From positions 3,052,501 to 3,116,500 of the forward strand of contig CANUEZ040000198.1 of assembly GCA_948099385.1 (NCBI GenBank): DNA of 64,000 nucleotides. Direction: 5' to 3'. Numbering within the stretch: the first letter of the stretch is position 1; every line of letters begins with the position of its first letter. Shown here piece by piece: positions 36,401 through 50,459 of this stretch. Below the pieces are notes generated by a model, which saw only the letters and a list, made by a program, of their open reading frames with translations, was not told where the DNA came from and did no database searches. The position numbers and the translations under genes are program-made. The stretch is from Fasciola hepatica (lineage: Eukaryota > Platyhelminthes > Trematoda > Plagiorchiida > Fasciolidae).

Positions 36401-37221
36401 GATTTATTTGTACTGGTTTGTGTTAGTGAATCGCCTGTCCGACCGGCCTAGGTTGAGGCGTTTGTCTGAAACGGGCTGGTTGACGAGAGCAAACTTATTG
36501 GTAGTTCACTACGGACTGTTCAGTCGTTGCATCGGATACGCCATCGAATTGCTCGCGCGTCAACCGGGTCTCAGCAGACGTGAAGGAGAGCGTCAGCAGT
36601 AGCTTCATTTGCAACCTCGGTGACGTATATCGGCAGTGGGGCGTTTCTTCAATGGGATGAATAATTGAATACCAAAGAAACACTCCTCATCTTGTGTTTT
36701 TAGTGTCGAGACGGAATCATGAAGCTTGTACTGGGACCACAGACTAGGGAATGGAATTTGGCACTTTCTGTGACCGCAAACTGACCGGAATTACGTGGCT
36801 ATATAGCAGAGCCTCCAAGTCGTTGAACGGATTTGCAGTACAGACTCTCGGGTATGCGATGTTTTTCATTAGCGAATACAGTTAACGGCCCCAGTCGACA
36901 AGACGGGTGCAGTGCCGTTCTCCTTCTTCACATCCCTGTGTATGGTACATTATAATGAATAGTGGAGATCGTTATAACTTTGCAATAGGTCAAGTGTGGT
37001 ACCGATAACTGTCTGCTTTGAGCGGGTGGTATCGCAAACCGCGTATAGGATTTGTATGTAACGCCTGACTGTCTAGGTCCGGAACTTCTACCAATCTGAA
37101 TATTTCCTCTTCCTCACTGTGCCATCCACTCTCGTTTGTTTCGTACTCGTATTGATCCGTAGTCAACTGACTCTATTGATGCACACGCGCATACGGTCCT
37201 TTGATACACGTGTCTAATAGT

Positions 37222-37419
37222 TCACATTTCTAATAAGCGCGTTTGCAGTCGGACCATGTCAGCCTCTTCACCACAGATTAGCAAGTCACACACACGGACA
37301 CGCAGTGAGGCAGGTACCTGGTTACCGGCAATGCATGTGCCAGTAGGGAGGCAAGAGTGTGAACGTGCACTAGTTAGAGATAGAATGATTATATGAATGA
37401 GAACAGGAAATTCGCGCAA
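37222..37419 (-). pseudogene. Possible Gypsy gag fragment
   Basis: The frame contains LRVRVCDLLICGEEADMVRL, which resembles the R-R-CD-L-CGL block of Gypsy gag proteins. It lies upstream, in sense, of the Gypsy pol relic ending at 36400, as gag should. The intervening 0.8 kb has no clear gag signal, and the right arm has no convincing counterpart. The similarity is short and could be chance. Confidence 0.4.
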
Positions 37420-37429
37420 TCAATCCCAA

Positions 37430-40400
37430 ATAGGGGACGGTATTTGACTGATATCAGCATCACATATCCCTTCGTTCCATTTCCAGTGACGGTAAATGAA
37501 ACCGCAGAACAACGAAAGTGAACGTCAGCATTTTTACCGTCCTGGTCGAATCTTTAAAGTTATAATCACACAAGACATGTGATAACGCTTACATTTAATG
37601 CCATTTTGGTTTGTGAATTTCAGGACGTAATTCCCCGATGAGATGAAGATGCAGATATTTCAGCCGCAATGCGAGTGGGCAAGCACAACGCAGACGATTG
37701 CAGGAAAATAGCATAACAGCATCGGCTGAGACGAGACGTCCACTCCTCTTTTGACGAACTCAACCAAAACTGGACAGAAGCCCACTTCTCACAGACAAAC
37801 GACGGCCGCAAAATGCAAGCCCATAGATTACGCAGAGTTAAGCAACCTTTGATTATAACTTTATGACTTAAATGCATTTTACTTTTCAGACTGATTTTCG
37901 ATCTCATTTGTATTTGAGAAACATGGCATTTTTGTTACCGCTTTTGAGCATTCCAAAGAACGAGCTGCCTACGAGCAGCCCAGCATGAGTAACGCCTAAC
38001 TGCTTTCGCAAATTTGTCACTGTTTTCATAGCTTCCATGAGATACTTGACCTATTCCAAGGTCTGCCTCATGCGAAGAATATTTAGAACAATTTCATGGA
38101 TTTAAAAACGCATGCATGAATAACAGTCTAACCCTACGAATCTCCGAAGACGCATAACATATGGTTGTTCTTTCAATAAGTGTTGATATGAATCATATCC
38201 TAGTGTGAGTTAGCTTAGGTAGCTTAGATGTTGGGAAACATGTAGGTCTTGTCGAGGAAGTTATGATTTATGACGATTGTTAGCAAAATGTATAAAGGGA
38301 AATCTGCGAATACATTCGGAATTACGCATAATGTAGGTAACACAGGATCTTTAAAATTGTAGTGTTCAAAAACGATACGGTAGAACCCCGTTGGATACGC
38401 CTGAAAAGCGTATTGAACAATTTGGTGGTAATCTCATGAAAACAAGCTTAACGTATTGGTATGAGATGGATGATGCTTGGGAGGTCACATCGCTCATAAT
38501 TGTCAAGATTTCTGATGAAACGTTCTTCCACACGCACAGTAAATTTGAAAACGTTTCAATCATCCTCATCATTGGAGCTCTTTAGTTGGAGGAGCTAATG
38601 GGGATAAAAGTTTATCTCTACGTAGCTCATATAAATCGGGAAGAAGTTTTTGCTTTTTCAGAGAATCTGAGACAAACGTTTCTGGAGAGGTTGGTTAGAT
38701 AAATCAGAAAGAAAGTGACGGGCGACAAATCGACCGTGTTCATCATATTGGTTATGGACTTGGCATTAAACTGACCGTCGCTGGTCGAATAAACATCACG
38801 GTGGATTCCAAATCCTCCTATGGTGATTGGTGAGTTCGAAACCTGTCGGCACCGTCGATTATTACTCCACTCGAGAGCCTCTAATGTTCAGTGCCTCCCC
38901 TAGATATTGTATCAATATTATTTAACAACAGGAAGTGAGTAAAGAATAATGAATGATAAGTTCCAAAAACCAACTTGCTTATGCTTTTTTGTTATGGTTC
39001 TCTCGCCACATGGGCAAACTGCAAGGGAAAAATGACGGCAATGGGATCATGTAGGGTAGTCAGCATATATAAATATATTCTTCGTCGGACTGATATCAAA
39101 GAACGTAACAAGGCAACAATAACATAGAAGGGACTTATGCATTCACTTGCATGAAACAACAATTTAGTAAGCTGAATACGTTTGTTCGAATGATGGACAC
39201 TTTTATCCCATAATTTCTTCCCTGGAGTTTAATATTCATTGACCGGTTTCATCGGTTAAAGATTGTTCTTCCAGATCATGAACTAATCTTCTTTGTTAAT
39301 TCTTAGAAGTCAAAGTCGAGGAACATGTTCAGTTGACTGAAGCTATTTTATCTAATATTAGATATATCTTTTTTTCATTTTTCTGGACTACAAGTAGACA
39401 GTGAGCAAAATTGAATGAGTTGAATTTTTCAAGGGGACTTGCAACTTACATTATAAAGCACACATATCCTGCATCTCCGATAAACTAAACGCTCCACTGT
39501 GAGTTTCCTAGAGTTGCAGTAGGCCCATTTCGGTTTCAAATGGTCAACAAGTAGATGACAGTGGGGTTGAGATTGATAAGCTTGAACATCAGCACGAGTA
39601 AGGATAATTGGTGGATACAGGTTAACTCTACTTGATACAAGTAAGTTGAATATGAGCAACATTAGTTTTGATATAGGTTACAAACTGGGTGTGACTATCT
39701 GGGCCCATAGTAATAGTACAAACTGAGGTGAACTGCATTTGGAATTTGTACTTCGTTTAAATCACTGGCTAGCGGGATCAAGTGGAATGGGAGGTCTTGT
39801 GATTGTGTGATTTCTATGCAATATGACCGAGAGTGGTCTTGAAAAATGACCTTTAGAATGAGAATCAAATATTCTCAGTTCGTGTGTGGTGAAGGAGTAA
39901 ATAACACTGAAACAGTGTTTTTTTACTTTGAAAGGAGAGCAGTGCAGCGAGCAGGCTGTGAGCAGTCACACTGGAGTTCGAATGATGAAATGGTAGGGTC
40001 CTGTTGTTGCACTCATTGAGTCATTGTACTCTTGGAGTTCCCTCTCTTTTTGTGTTTTAAAGATCAAACACGAGCAAATCCCACGGGAGACACTGATCCT
40101 TGCATACTACTACTCTGTGGGAAGTCTTACTAGTTGACTTGTTCTTGTAGGGCGTGTTAGACTTTCTAAGCGAGGTTCAAGCCACCCTGCCACTCAATGA
40201 TTAGATATTTTGTAAGATATAGCTAGATGCCGCGATTAGTGGGGCTCTTGCATCCACAAACATTCTCCATTGACCTAATTCCATTATTGTGGTTCTCCTC
40301 TTAAACATTTCACATTCATTTATCCGATATTGGTCCCTTTTGAGATTGCCGCTACGAGATATCTATCAAAGCCACCACACACAATGCATGGTAATGGTTA

Positions 40401-42435
40401 TCTGAACAGAACAAACCTGTACTTCATTGTATTGCATCGAGAATTTCAGTAGGCTAGCAAACTCAACTATCCGCCGAAAAGGAGCAAAACTGATTTTCGC
40501 CACAGTGAGATGAATAGAGGGAAAATACTACTGAGAAGAATGCCAGGTTCCGTGAAATTCCTCGGTGTATATCATTTTGTCAGTCAGAAAAAGTTCTAAA
40601 TTATACACTGTAGATGCGCATTGGATATTTACACGAAATGCGATAAGTTCAAACACGAAAACTGTAAATGAAAAGGAACAGGTGACGGGTGGTGATCAAG
40701 CGATCATCATAAAAGTCTCCGAACCCAGAGGCTGAAAATTGAACGAAAAAGTGTTTTGTGAAATGTTGGGAATATGATTTTCGGAAATAGGCACACTGAG
40801 GCCGGCTACCTCTGGGTACTCTGGGTGCAATAAAGTAATGGGGGGTAACGGAAATCAGTGATCAGTAGTGGTGATAATGAAACAAACGGGAAAAACAAAC
40901 CAAAATCTGAACATCGACTATCGGGCCATAAGCTTCTGAACCAGGTTAGATTAGTGTTGAATTTCAAGCTGTACGAAATTAAATTTGTCTAAAATGTTAC
41001 CATATCCACCAGTTGTTGATATTTCGCGATGCGCGGAATCGTGTGTATGGAATGTTCGTACTGATTATGTACACTTTATCCGTAGAAACTAGTACACTCC
41101 TGTGTGTTGGATGTTTTTGATTTACCTTGTTCCAGGAGCTCTCTGATTGGTCAGAGAGTGACTTTTGATTGGCACACTGTAAATCAAGCAAAGTGACTGT
41201 GAATATTTACCAATGTCGGAATTTCTTTGTTGCACACTCTATCAATATACTGACTGCTTTTCAAGAAGAACTGACTTTTGACATCATAGAGGTTTGCACT
41301 CCAACTTTAGCTACTGAACATGGCTGCAGCAGACACGTTTTGACATTTTCTATTATCTGACAAGAAAAATCGCGTTTTATAGTCTGCTTGATAACAAGGG
41401 TGGTCTGATAAAACAGAGAACGGTCCTACGGCCTTGTAGACTTCTGGTTATGGGATTTTGTACATAGTTCGTGCTTGCGCATGGTTGTGGTGGAAGAGGT
41501 ATATATCCCATAGTCACAAAGGCCCACTCATCAATCAAGGATAACCGGCAAACAGACCCTGGGAATTGAGAGGCGCGCCACACAAGTTCCAAATAGGTCA
41601 GGTCCGGTACCAAGCAGGGCGATAGTGTAAATGCTGTCCACAAGCGGCTCTCTCGTTATTCAGCTGACTGCCGATTGTGAAATCGCATTAGTTTTCTGCG
41701 GATCACAGCCGACATTGTACTGCCCTCCGAGAACTGGAGTTTGTGGGTCCATCGTGTGGTATGATGGTCGGCTGAGGAACCTATCGACCTGCTCTACTTG
41801 TCACTCTATTTTTCTCTTGTGCTCAAGTATAAGATGGCTGGTTGCGCTGCACAGGAATGACTCTCCTTTGCAGCGCCTTCCGATGCGTTACGAATGAGGC
41901 GGAATAGCTTGTTGGAGTCACTAATTGCTACTTCCGACTCCACAGTTGCAGAATGTTTGATCCATCACCGCTTTCAATCAAGCTTAACGGAGAGCGAACC
42001 CCCCTTTTGCAGTATGTAGTTCTCGCCACTTCCTGATTTCTGGGCTTCGTTTGTTTGGCTGACAGCTGAAATGGTTTACCAGAGATCCAGTCTGGTAACC
42101 GTCGTGACCTAGGACTTCTCGCGTTGACTCATCCAAGGGGCTTAAGAGAGCCACTCAGTTCCAAGCGATGTCTAGAATGTCACATTTCTCGATCTCATTG
42201 AATATCTCTTAGAGATTGGCGTCGAATTAATCATCCAAATCACTGTCGAGATTTTGTGGAAGCCCTCGAAACGTGCAACAGGTAGTCTCGGGGGAATTGG
42301 CTCCCAAGCCATCACTGTACTGTTGGATTTACTGCTAGTATCGAATGTGACTTCGTGGCTCCAAAATTGTTCTGCCTTATCGCTACGATAAAGCTAGCAA
42401 GCTATCTTTTGTCCTGCAATATTTATGCACCGATT
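37430..42435. other. No recognisable gene
   Basis: This is spacer DNA inside the inverted duplication, with only short frames on both strands (for example 95 codons at 37620-37907 minus, 77 at 39429-39662 minus, 88 at 41377-41643 minus and 88 at 41631-41897 plus). I see no domain. The 41.4-42.4 kb part has a higher density of overlapping frames and is slightly GC-richer, but no motif could be defended. Confidence 0.45.
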
Positions 42436-42442
42436 GTCACAG

Positions 42443-42620
42443 TTAAGCATGCGGACTTCTGAGAAACAAGCCATGTAGACGTTTTAGTTCTTGTTCTACA
42501 GCGTCCACATTGTGAGGCCGCCAACGTAGTAGAGTCCTTACATTCCAACAAGCTGCGCAAGCATGTTTCCGACAGTTAAGTATTCCAGTTTGTTGTCTTG
42601 ACACCTCGACCACTGGAGCA
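42443..42620 (-). pseudogene. Possible N-terminus of a non-LTR endonuclease
   Basis: The minus-strand frame contains CRKHACAACWNVRTLLR at about 42520-42570. It matches the AAWNVRTLL start of the apurinic-type endonuclease in RTE-like elements and is followed by VEQELKRL where the family has an arginine/leucine-rich helix. Nothing downstream continues the domain. It is a short, isolated fragment. Confidence 0.4.
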
Positions 42621-43084
42621 CGAGGAGCGTCACTTGCCGGACAAGCCTTGGCATGATCAGATGGCATGTTTTCCAAATTATTCAAAGAGGTTCTCGGGAA
42701 ACGTGTGCGTGGCGGTGTTTCCAGCACTGTTCAGGGATGTTGTATTACTCGATTGTCCAGTCAGCAGTGGAAATTAGATTAACGGTGACTAATCCAGCCT
42801 TTATTCAGATGATCTCATTTCAGTCTCTGAACATCCAAATGCAACCCAGAGTGCAGCACAGTTGTTCGACATGAGCCGGTGGCCTGTTTTAAGGCTAATT
42901 TGTGGTTTGCCCAGGAGTGGCTACAAATGCGTGCGTCAGATTTTTGGGGCCACAGGAGAGATGGGTAACTGATGGGGACCAATGAAATGGAGGACGCCCT
43001 AAGGGACACGACAGTTTACCACCACACAGACGCTACCTCCCAGGCTTTCACTAGCATTCGTTTTGAAGCATTTGATTCCCAAAA
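42621..43084. other. No recognisable gene upstream of the BEL/Pao RT
   Basis: The linker or protease of the BEL/Pao element should lie here if it was ever complete. I see open frames but no protease or A17 motif. Confidence 0.4.
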
Positions 43085-44699
43085 CATATCGGGCTACATA
43101 ACGTCTTAAGTTCGAATAAGCCCGGAAAGTTCCGAGTTGTATTCGACTGTGCGGCTGTTCGTGAGAGCATTTCACTCAACGAAGTTCTTACACAAGTAAC
43201 CGATCCAACTGATCATTTGGTAGAAGAACCCTTCAGGTTCCGTTGATATGTCATAGCCCTTTAGGCTGGAATTGAATAGATATTCCAACGAATTAGGTTT
43301 CCAAAGTGTTACAGGTGATCTGTAGGCTTCCTGTACTGGTCAGATTACCATGTGCGAAGCAATGCGATTGTTTTGTGAAAAGAAACCTCATCCGTTTGGC
43401 ACTAGTTATTCACCGTTTTGTGCCAAACTGTCCTTAAGAAGCGCTGCTGATGAAAGAAACATTAACATTTTCATAAGTATTATATGCGATGACTAATAAC
43501 TTTTGTCTGGACTGTTGATTGTTGTCACTGTAGTATGAGGATTTATTGCGATAATTCAAACAGATAGGCAACACTTAACTGAATTGGTGTCGTAAAGACT
43601 TAGACTACGAGCAGAATTGATGAACGGATGAAAATCGAGTACGTACTTTTTCATCAGCAGATCATCGTTGGCCATAAGGCATTAGGTTTCAATTGAGATA
43701 TTCAGTATGACCGTTCCGAGGTTCCCATAACTACTGGGGATTACCTAGGATTTTTTGCTTCATTGTTTGATCCATAACCATTCGTAGTGCCCATTTTATT
43801 GCCTTATAAAAGGAAACTTCATGATGTTTGTCACCAGAATCTAGAGTAGGTCACTGAAAGAACAGAGACTGTCAAAATGTATGTTCTTCAAGAAAAGCAA
43901 TCAGTACGAATGCAGTTTGCAACAAGAAAACCTCGAATATTTTTATCCATTTGGTGGTTTTATAGGGCTTCAGATTGCTCGATTCATGATGCTCCAACAA
44001 CTACTGTCAAGCTGGGACCGCTATATTTGTTCGAAGTGTCAGCAGCCACGGAAACTGTGTTCGAGCTGTTTCACACGCACAATTTTGGAGAAATTATATT
44101 AGTGGAAACAAATCCCGATAGATGCGCTAAAACTCTCAACATGAACACGTTAGAACAAAGGCTGCTCGACGGTAAACGATGTCTTTATGCTATAGCTGCT
44201 CTGCATTGCAGTTTACCTAATGGTAGGTTGACAGTTCTACCAGCTCGCCCACAACTCACTGAATATTTGAAGCAACACCACCACCAGATTTCAAGATCTA
44301 TAGGCACGGGTCATGTTTGAACTCGCATCGAGAAAGACTTCTGAATTTTGAAAGCCATTTCAACCGTGAGACGCGTCCTCAATGAGTACCTAATATGCCC
44401 AACCCATAGCTCAAGTAATAACACTCTTGTCCGATTTCCTATGGAAATGTGGGAGCTACCTCCTTGAGGAATACGATGTCAATTATTTCGAACCGTTTCG
44501 TATCAAGGTAGATATTATTGAACACAACAGATATGGGTGTCGAGCAATCCACTTGGAAAGCGTGTATAATATGACTGCGAATATATTTTTCATGACAATG
44601 ATACGGTTTATAACCGGACGCAGTATACCCAAGGTGATGCAAAATGATGGTGGGTCTGACGTTGAGGCCGCAGAATGTGCATTGAAAACTACGTCGTAG
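43085..44699 (+). pseudogene. BEL/Pao retrotransposon pol relic (RT, A17, integrase)
   Basis: This is the longest BEL/Pao remnant. 43085-43244 is open and gives the start of the reverse transcriptase, with NKPGKFRVVFDCAA and a SLNEVL motif. The continuation carries stops, and the motif-A segment reads AGIE where the family has ADIE, so the catalytic Asp is lost. FGTSYSPFCA at 43395 is the conserved F-x-x-SPFCA block. 43736-43848 reads as the RT-connection/A17 boundary (GDYLGFFASLFDP, then FVVPILLPYKRKL) with one in-frame stop. 44351-44463 is the integrase zinc-finger tail and 44474-44699 the integrase core up to the degraded second Asp. The order RT, A17, integrase is that of BEL/Pao pol. It straddles the left edge of duplication copy 2, and the expected YVDD box is not visible. 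Confidence 0.85.
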
Positions 44700-47696
44700 G
44701 CTGTGATAATCGTGAAATTGTTCAATAGGGTACGTTACGCTATGAAATTGATTGACACATTCAGCCCTGAGGTGCAAGCTATGTGGAGGCTAGTCTGATT
44801 TTGTTGGCAGTCAGTTCACATCAGCAACCGAATGGCGAGGAATCATCGACATACATGTTGGAGTTTGGACGTATCATGAAACATAGATGTTGAGTCTCCG
44901 TGTGTGGAGACCCAGAGCATCCACACGCACTTTGACTTAGTGATTTATATTTGCTCCCCTCAACACATTCCTTTGTGCAAGGAAGACCAAGTCAGTAGAA
45001 ACGTGAACCAAATTTGATGTCAAGCAGAATATCTAGATGCGATATTCAGGATACATTGGAGTCGTGAATATCTTTCTACATAAAGGGCTTGAAGATTAAT
45101 CCGACTTGTAAAGGGGAGACGTGATTCCGATTACTGATGGAATTGCAGCATGAAGCATATGCCACAAAATATTCAATACTGAAATGTTTTCGGCTAATGA
45201 CGAGTATGTTCGTCAGATCAAGTGTGGGAACCGCATCATATTTTGAGGTTTGGGTTATACATTAATTCTGTTTCTTGAGAAGTACATGGGAACTGGAGGA
45301 TAATATAACTAACGTGATGCAATTATTTTGTTTGCTCCCGTCCACCGCTTACGTAAAACATTTCAGTTTATGTATCGCTCAACGATGAAAATGATACAAA
45401 TAATTGGGTTAGATTGAAAGGTTCAACAGCGGGATGGATAGGAGGAGATCGGGGTCCTTTCGGTTGGTGCCATAACAAACATACACTTGTGTCAACCATT
45501 TGTTGTGCACAAATTGCTGAGGGATGCATTCTGATGGACTCCGCTTCAAAGAATGCTCACAGCTCCAAATTGGGATTGCCCAACACAATTTTAGGGGATT
45601 AGGTCGGGCCAGCTTTGTGACCTGATGCAAATAAACGTTGCACAATAGAAGAATCCGAAGATGTGACGTTTTAGTTGCATGTGCTCGTTAGTCTTTTCGA
45701 CTATGCGCGGACCACCAGTCCGTCACTGTGATGCCTCGCATAAAGCCGACACGGCAACAAGAAGCAAGTTTCTAATGTTTTATAATTCAGAGGTGACAGC
45801 CTCTTTATCGAAAAATATATAATTATACCTTAGGTCAACCATAGGACACTCGTAGACTGTGGTGCAACTACTTATGTTACTGATCACCAACAGGAACGGA
45901 TTCAAAAGTTATTCAGCCAGTCTTGCCGATCCCAATGTCTCACATGTTTTATATCAGACAGCTTACAGCTACGGTGACGCATCCACAGGCAGAACGCATA
46001 GCTGCTTGGCTCAACCAGCGTCGGAGAACATACCCAAATGGTTGGAAAAATCGATGACACCGCGCAATGCGGCCACACAGAATGACGTCAGAGCTTCGGC
46101 CTCTTTCAATTGCGAAATTCGTAATTGAATCAGGTTTCAAAGTTCACGCGACCAAATCCATTACATTGATGTTGCTCATGTTGATGATGAGCCTAGCACA
46201 CAATACTCCCGTGTATGTGAATCTGCTTGAGATATTCAGAGAATAAACTGTTCTCTAATCAGGTCATACAAATATCTCCTAATTTAGGTCCTGAGAAGGA
46301 TAGGATTTAAACTTTTTTTATGATGCGATCAGGCTCCGTGAAATTGAAACTGGATGTTGTTAATACATAAGCACAAGGGTTTTTTGGTTTATCCCTATAA
46401 TCTACTGGGTTTTCTCATTCTTCTATCTAATGTCCTTATATTTTTGATAGCTTCTTCGAAAGACACTCACTGGTAGAAAAGATACATTGAGTGAGTAAAC
46501 CCTCTTGTTGGACGCATTTGTGTGTTCAATGAAAACATGCAGCCTGAATAGTATGGGCTAGATTGGACACTTTCATTTCATCACGTTTCTATCACATGAT
46601 GTAGCAATGTGCTCATGTCCAGAACTGAACTAACCGCATCCTTTCCCGATAAGTTTTAGATAAAGCATGAATAGGAATTAAGATTTGGTTACTAGATGGA
46701 TTCATTCTACCTAATAAGTGAATTCAATTAGGCCTGTAAAGGTATAAAATCACGTTGGAAATATAAATTATAAATTGTTTGCTTTTATCGGATGCATTAC
46801 ATTCACATCAATCTGCTGGCTCACTAGGACGTTCACTTATTCATAAGGAAAATTTTTCAAGTCCATGCACACGCTACCACAGATTCATATTATTGAGAGA
46901 GGAAAGGCAACTTCTGCAGTGATTGAACACTAATGTAATTAAGATATGATCTATAAATAAAACGTAGAAAAAATGAAATCATTTCTCATTCCGAATATAC
47001 AACCCGGGTTCTCCATCAATAATGTTACGCAGAATAACGATAGCACACCTTGTCATCAAGCAGTCGAAAAGCAATCTGTCTACCCATGAGTTCAATTTAG
47101 AGGTGGCAGGTCGGTCTCAATCGCCCGTTCTCCATATTCCAAGTCAGGACGATGTTATTACGCTGCCGGAATACATGTTTTGTTCACCTCTCGACTATTT
47201 CTCAATTTACGAATGAAGCGCAGAGTATCCGTACATTTCCAGCTCTCAGTGTGGGGCAGGTGACGTATGTTGAACAACAGGAAGACCGTCTTGACACATA
47301 CAGGCTCATCACCAAAGTCGGTTAAACAAAATACAAGTGAAGAGCTGACAAACGACAATTACCACCTCTTCCATGGAATCGGATAATTCGATCAATAATA
47401 ATGGAGACCCTCTGCCGATATAAGCTGACAAAGTAATAGCAACAAGAAATGCCAATGCTCAAAAGCAACATTTCAGATATCTGAATGTATTCTAGTTACC
47501 CACAAAAATAATTTGACTAATCATAAACGGCACGCATCTGATAGTTATCAACACAATATCTGTCGTAACACTGATAACACCAATACTGTATGGGCACGAA
47601 TTTGTCAATTGTTGTAATCAAGATTACCGACTATTTTTCTGCTTTTCTATCACCCAGTGTACAAAATCTGTAAAAACGTTCAATATTTTATCACAG

Positions 47697-47934
47697 GTGA
47701 AACACTGACAACTAGTTGTTTTGATACCGAGTGTTCTGATGTCCTAATCAAGTATCCTCACTCAACCGTATTTGCCAAATCAGATGAATATTCACTAGTT
47801 GCAGGAAAATATTGTTCAAATGTAACCATGAACCAAAACAAACAGGTCAGTACAACACTGGTAACCATTACTTCAAGTTCAATTTCACATATGAACAACG
47901 TTCCTCTAATTTATCTTTTACCCTGTCATAGCAA
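47697..47934 (+). other. Candidate internal exon with Ig-like character, copy 2
   Basis: This is the second copy of the candidate exon at 4006-4243, with the same acceptor and GTAAGT donor. One amino-acid change is visible (a Cys in copy 1 is Tyr here, after the LIK motif). The acceptor and donor are unchanged between copies. Function is unknown. The Ig-like reading rests on the SC...AGKYC spacing only. Confidence 0.35.
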
Positions 47935-50035
47935 GTAAGTAATGAACATGGGCGTATCTCTCACTGAAAGCTCACCTTATCAAATTATAAATTGGGAAAA
48001 ACGTTTGACAATCATTACTCGCATTCCACAAACGTAGTAGAATTGTCTTGTAACTTGGCTGTCTTCTCCGGTTGGGCAGCTTTCTGGGCGCGTCTCTCGC
48101 ATGAATGATCACCACAATCACATCAATTTTACCAATATCACCAATCAACTACGACGCTCGCGTCAAACTGATAGCCAAGTTCGAATATCGGTGAATATAA
48201 TGACAGCAGTCAAAAAGTTGATCTCCACTTGCGCTGCGTGAGCATACATAACCTGGTTCATGCGAGATTTTTTGCGACAGGAAAATGAGTATTCATCCTG
48301 ATTGAATCAAATTTGTTGCTTCATATACTTCGGTGGATCACGTGATGGTGTCGCGTTGTTTATTGGAGAAATGTTTTTCTAGTGTTTCCAGTAGGCAAAT
48401 CCCTATGACTGTCTGACTGGCAGTGACGTAATGCCTTGTCTTCAAACAATTTGTGGCAGTCAGTGATCTTTCATTGATCGATGACGAAATCGTGTTGAGT
48501 TTCGTTCTCAAGCCACATGTGAATGTGTTAAACCATTTATGACGTGTGATCGGGGAATAACGTAAACATAATAACCGGTTCGGTTGTATAGTAGATTTGC
48601 GGGAAGTTGGCTTCAAACGATTGTTGATTTGGTTGATCCTAAAGTTTCACTTATGAGGTATTTATAAATTTATTTTCAAGCCCAGTGGAAGACTATTAAT
48701 TATCAGCTTGATTTGATAATAATTTGCCAGGAATTATGCTGGATACGCAATTGACATCAGCGTTTCAATAATTCGAATGATTTCTCCCTCCAGTGGCTTT
48801 GTCGTCCAAATCTGCTCTAGCCCGAGAAACAGTGTTTGCACTGTGCTTATCTTGTACTTCTCTGGAACAATTTCAGTGCAGAATAGATAGTGTCCTTGTA
48901 GACAGATCTTTTATTTGATCCATTTTCTCAGTGTTCGCTGTGGATAGGTCACCTTATATTTGAACAGAGATTATTCTAGATGATCAACTGTCCTTCACAA
49001 CATAACAGGATTTCGGAACCTAAGCAACCATTTCATTAGTTTTCATACAACGGAGATTCGGTCACTGACGCGACTACTCCCTCTGTCGCGTCTGTTTTGT
49101 CATTTCGACAACATGTTTTATTAAAAATGTCAACAGACCCATGGGAAGTTTCTATCAGACTACATTCGAAAAACTGCTGACAAAGTATTCAAGCCGCGTT
49201 CTTTACCAGTTCCTGAATTACCAAATCCTATTTTTCGATTATTTTCTATGAATTTGTTTTTATACTGGCTTGTGCATGTTTAACTGATCATATGAAGAAA
49301 CTCTCCCTACGTCAAAACGTGTTCACGGCTGAGACAATAATTCTTCCTTGAACAGTCCGCAATGATATTTCTGACAAATTAAATGAATGATGTTATATGC
49401 TTATCGCATACGCTCAGAAACAAGACGGATTCTGTACAGACCTCTACCAACAGTGATGTAGTCTCTTTTCAGCAGACCGAAATAAATAAGGCAGAACAAT
49501 ATGGAAACATGGGAAACATACACTTATGCACGAATGAAGAAATAACAGATTGCGAAGAAACGAACTTTTGGACTTCATGAATTTAAAATGGCGATCGATG
49601 AAATTTCTAGACAGCAATGTCTGTATGCAAAGACCAATGCAAGTTCTCAAAAACCGTGATAATTCCCATGGTTTAAACGTGTAGGTGAGGTAGATTCAAC
49701 AGTGGTGCTTTATTCTAGAAAACGTGATCTGACAGTGGAATGAATGCAATCTAGACATTTGTGAGTGTTTGCCACAAGACTAGGCTGCTCGGAAATGTTT
49801 CCTCTCGTGAATTATTTTCATCGGCGTACTTGAAGAAACGAGCTGAGTGTGTGACAGCTGTGACTCATGGCTAAGATGTTCCCATTTGTAATTTGATGCT
49901 TCTGTTCCATTCTGTTCTATTTCAAGCTGTGTGACTGTGTGAAAAGATTGCACAAATGTGCTGGTTTCATGTGCTCCTGCCAAATGAGCGGTCCTGTGTT
50001 TCGATAGTGATTCCCTATGAAACGGAATTTCGTAC

Positions 50036-50310
50036 CAATCCATCAAGACAAATGTATACTCACATCGCCTGGTTGCTCTCGACCAAATATATACTGGCGT
50101 AAAAAACACTCAAATAAAATCTACTAATTTCATTCTATTTGGATGAAATCCGTAGGAATTGATCTGACTTCATATGGTCTAAAATAACCACGAAATAATA
50201 CCCGCTTCTCCAATGGTTTGCATTTTATTGAACAGCTCTTTTCCGTGCCTGCACAATGCAGATTATGATCGATCACCTGAATGTTCATCTCGTTCACTAG
50301 CCACAAACCC
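50036..50310 (+). pseudogene. Truncated BEL/Pao integrase relic at duplication breakpoint
   Basis: This is the left part of the integrase relic seen in full at 6345-6965. It is cut at about 50310 just after the segment encoding the conserved VAGERDEH stretch on the opposite strand. Sequence beyond the breakpoint is unrelated to copy 1, which marks the right junction of the duplicated block. Confidence 0.65.
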
Positions 50311-50459
50311 AGGATCTTAAATGTTGATTCTGAGCACGTAATGTGGTGTTGTTTCGTGCGGATTGAGACTCAATCGGCGCTGGCCGAAATCTGGCCTTTG
50401 GCATTTCTTGTTGCTCTCACTTTGACAGTTTATTTGGGAAGAGGGACTCCACTAGTATT

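Larger units (their letters stand above)
43503..50310. repeat. Direct segmental duplication, copy 2
   Basis: This is the second, slightly longer copy of the unit at 1-6619, in the same orientation. It keeps a 189-bp stretch (43732-43920) that encodes part of the BEL/Pao RT-connection/A17 region and is missing from copy 1, so copy 2 has the ancestral structure there. Immediately upstream (43085-43500) lies the matching BEL/Pao reverse transcriptase, in frame sense with the relic inside the unit. That suggests the homology of copy 1 also extends upstream of the window. The right breakpoint at about 50310 cuts through a BEL/Pao integrase relic that copy 1 carries intact to about 6965. Confidence 0.96.
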
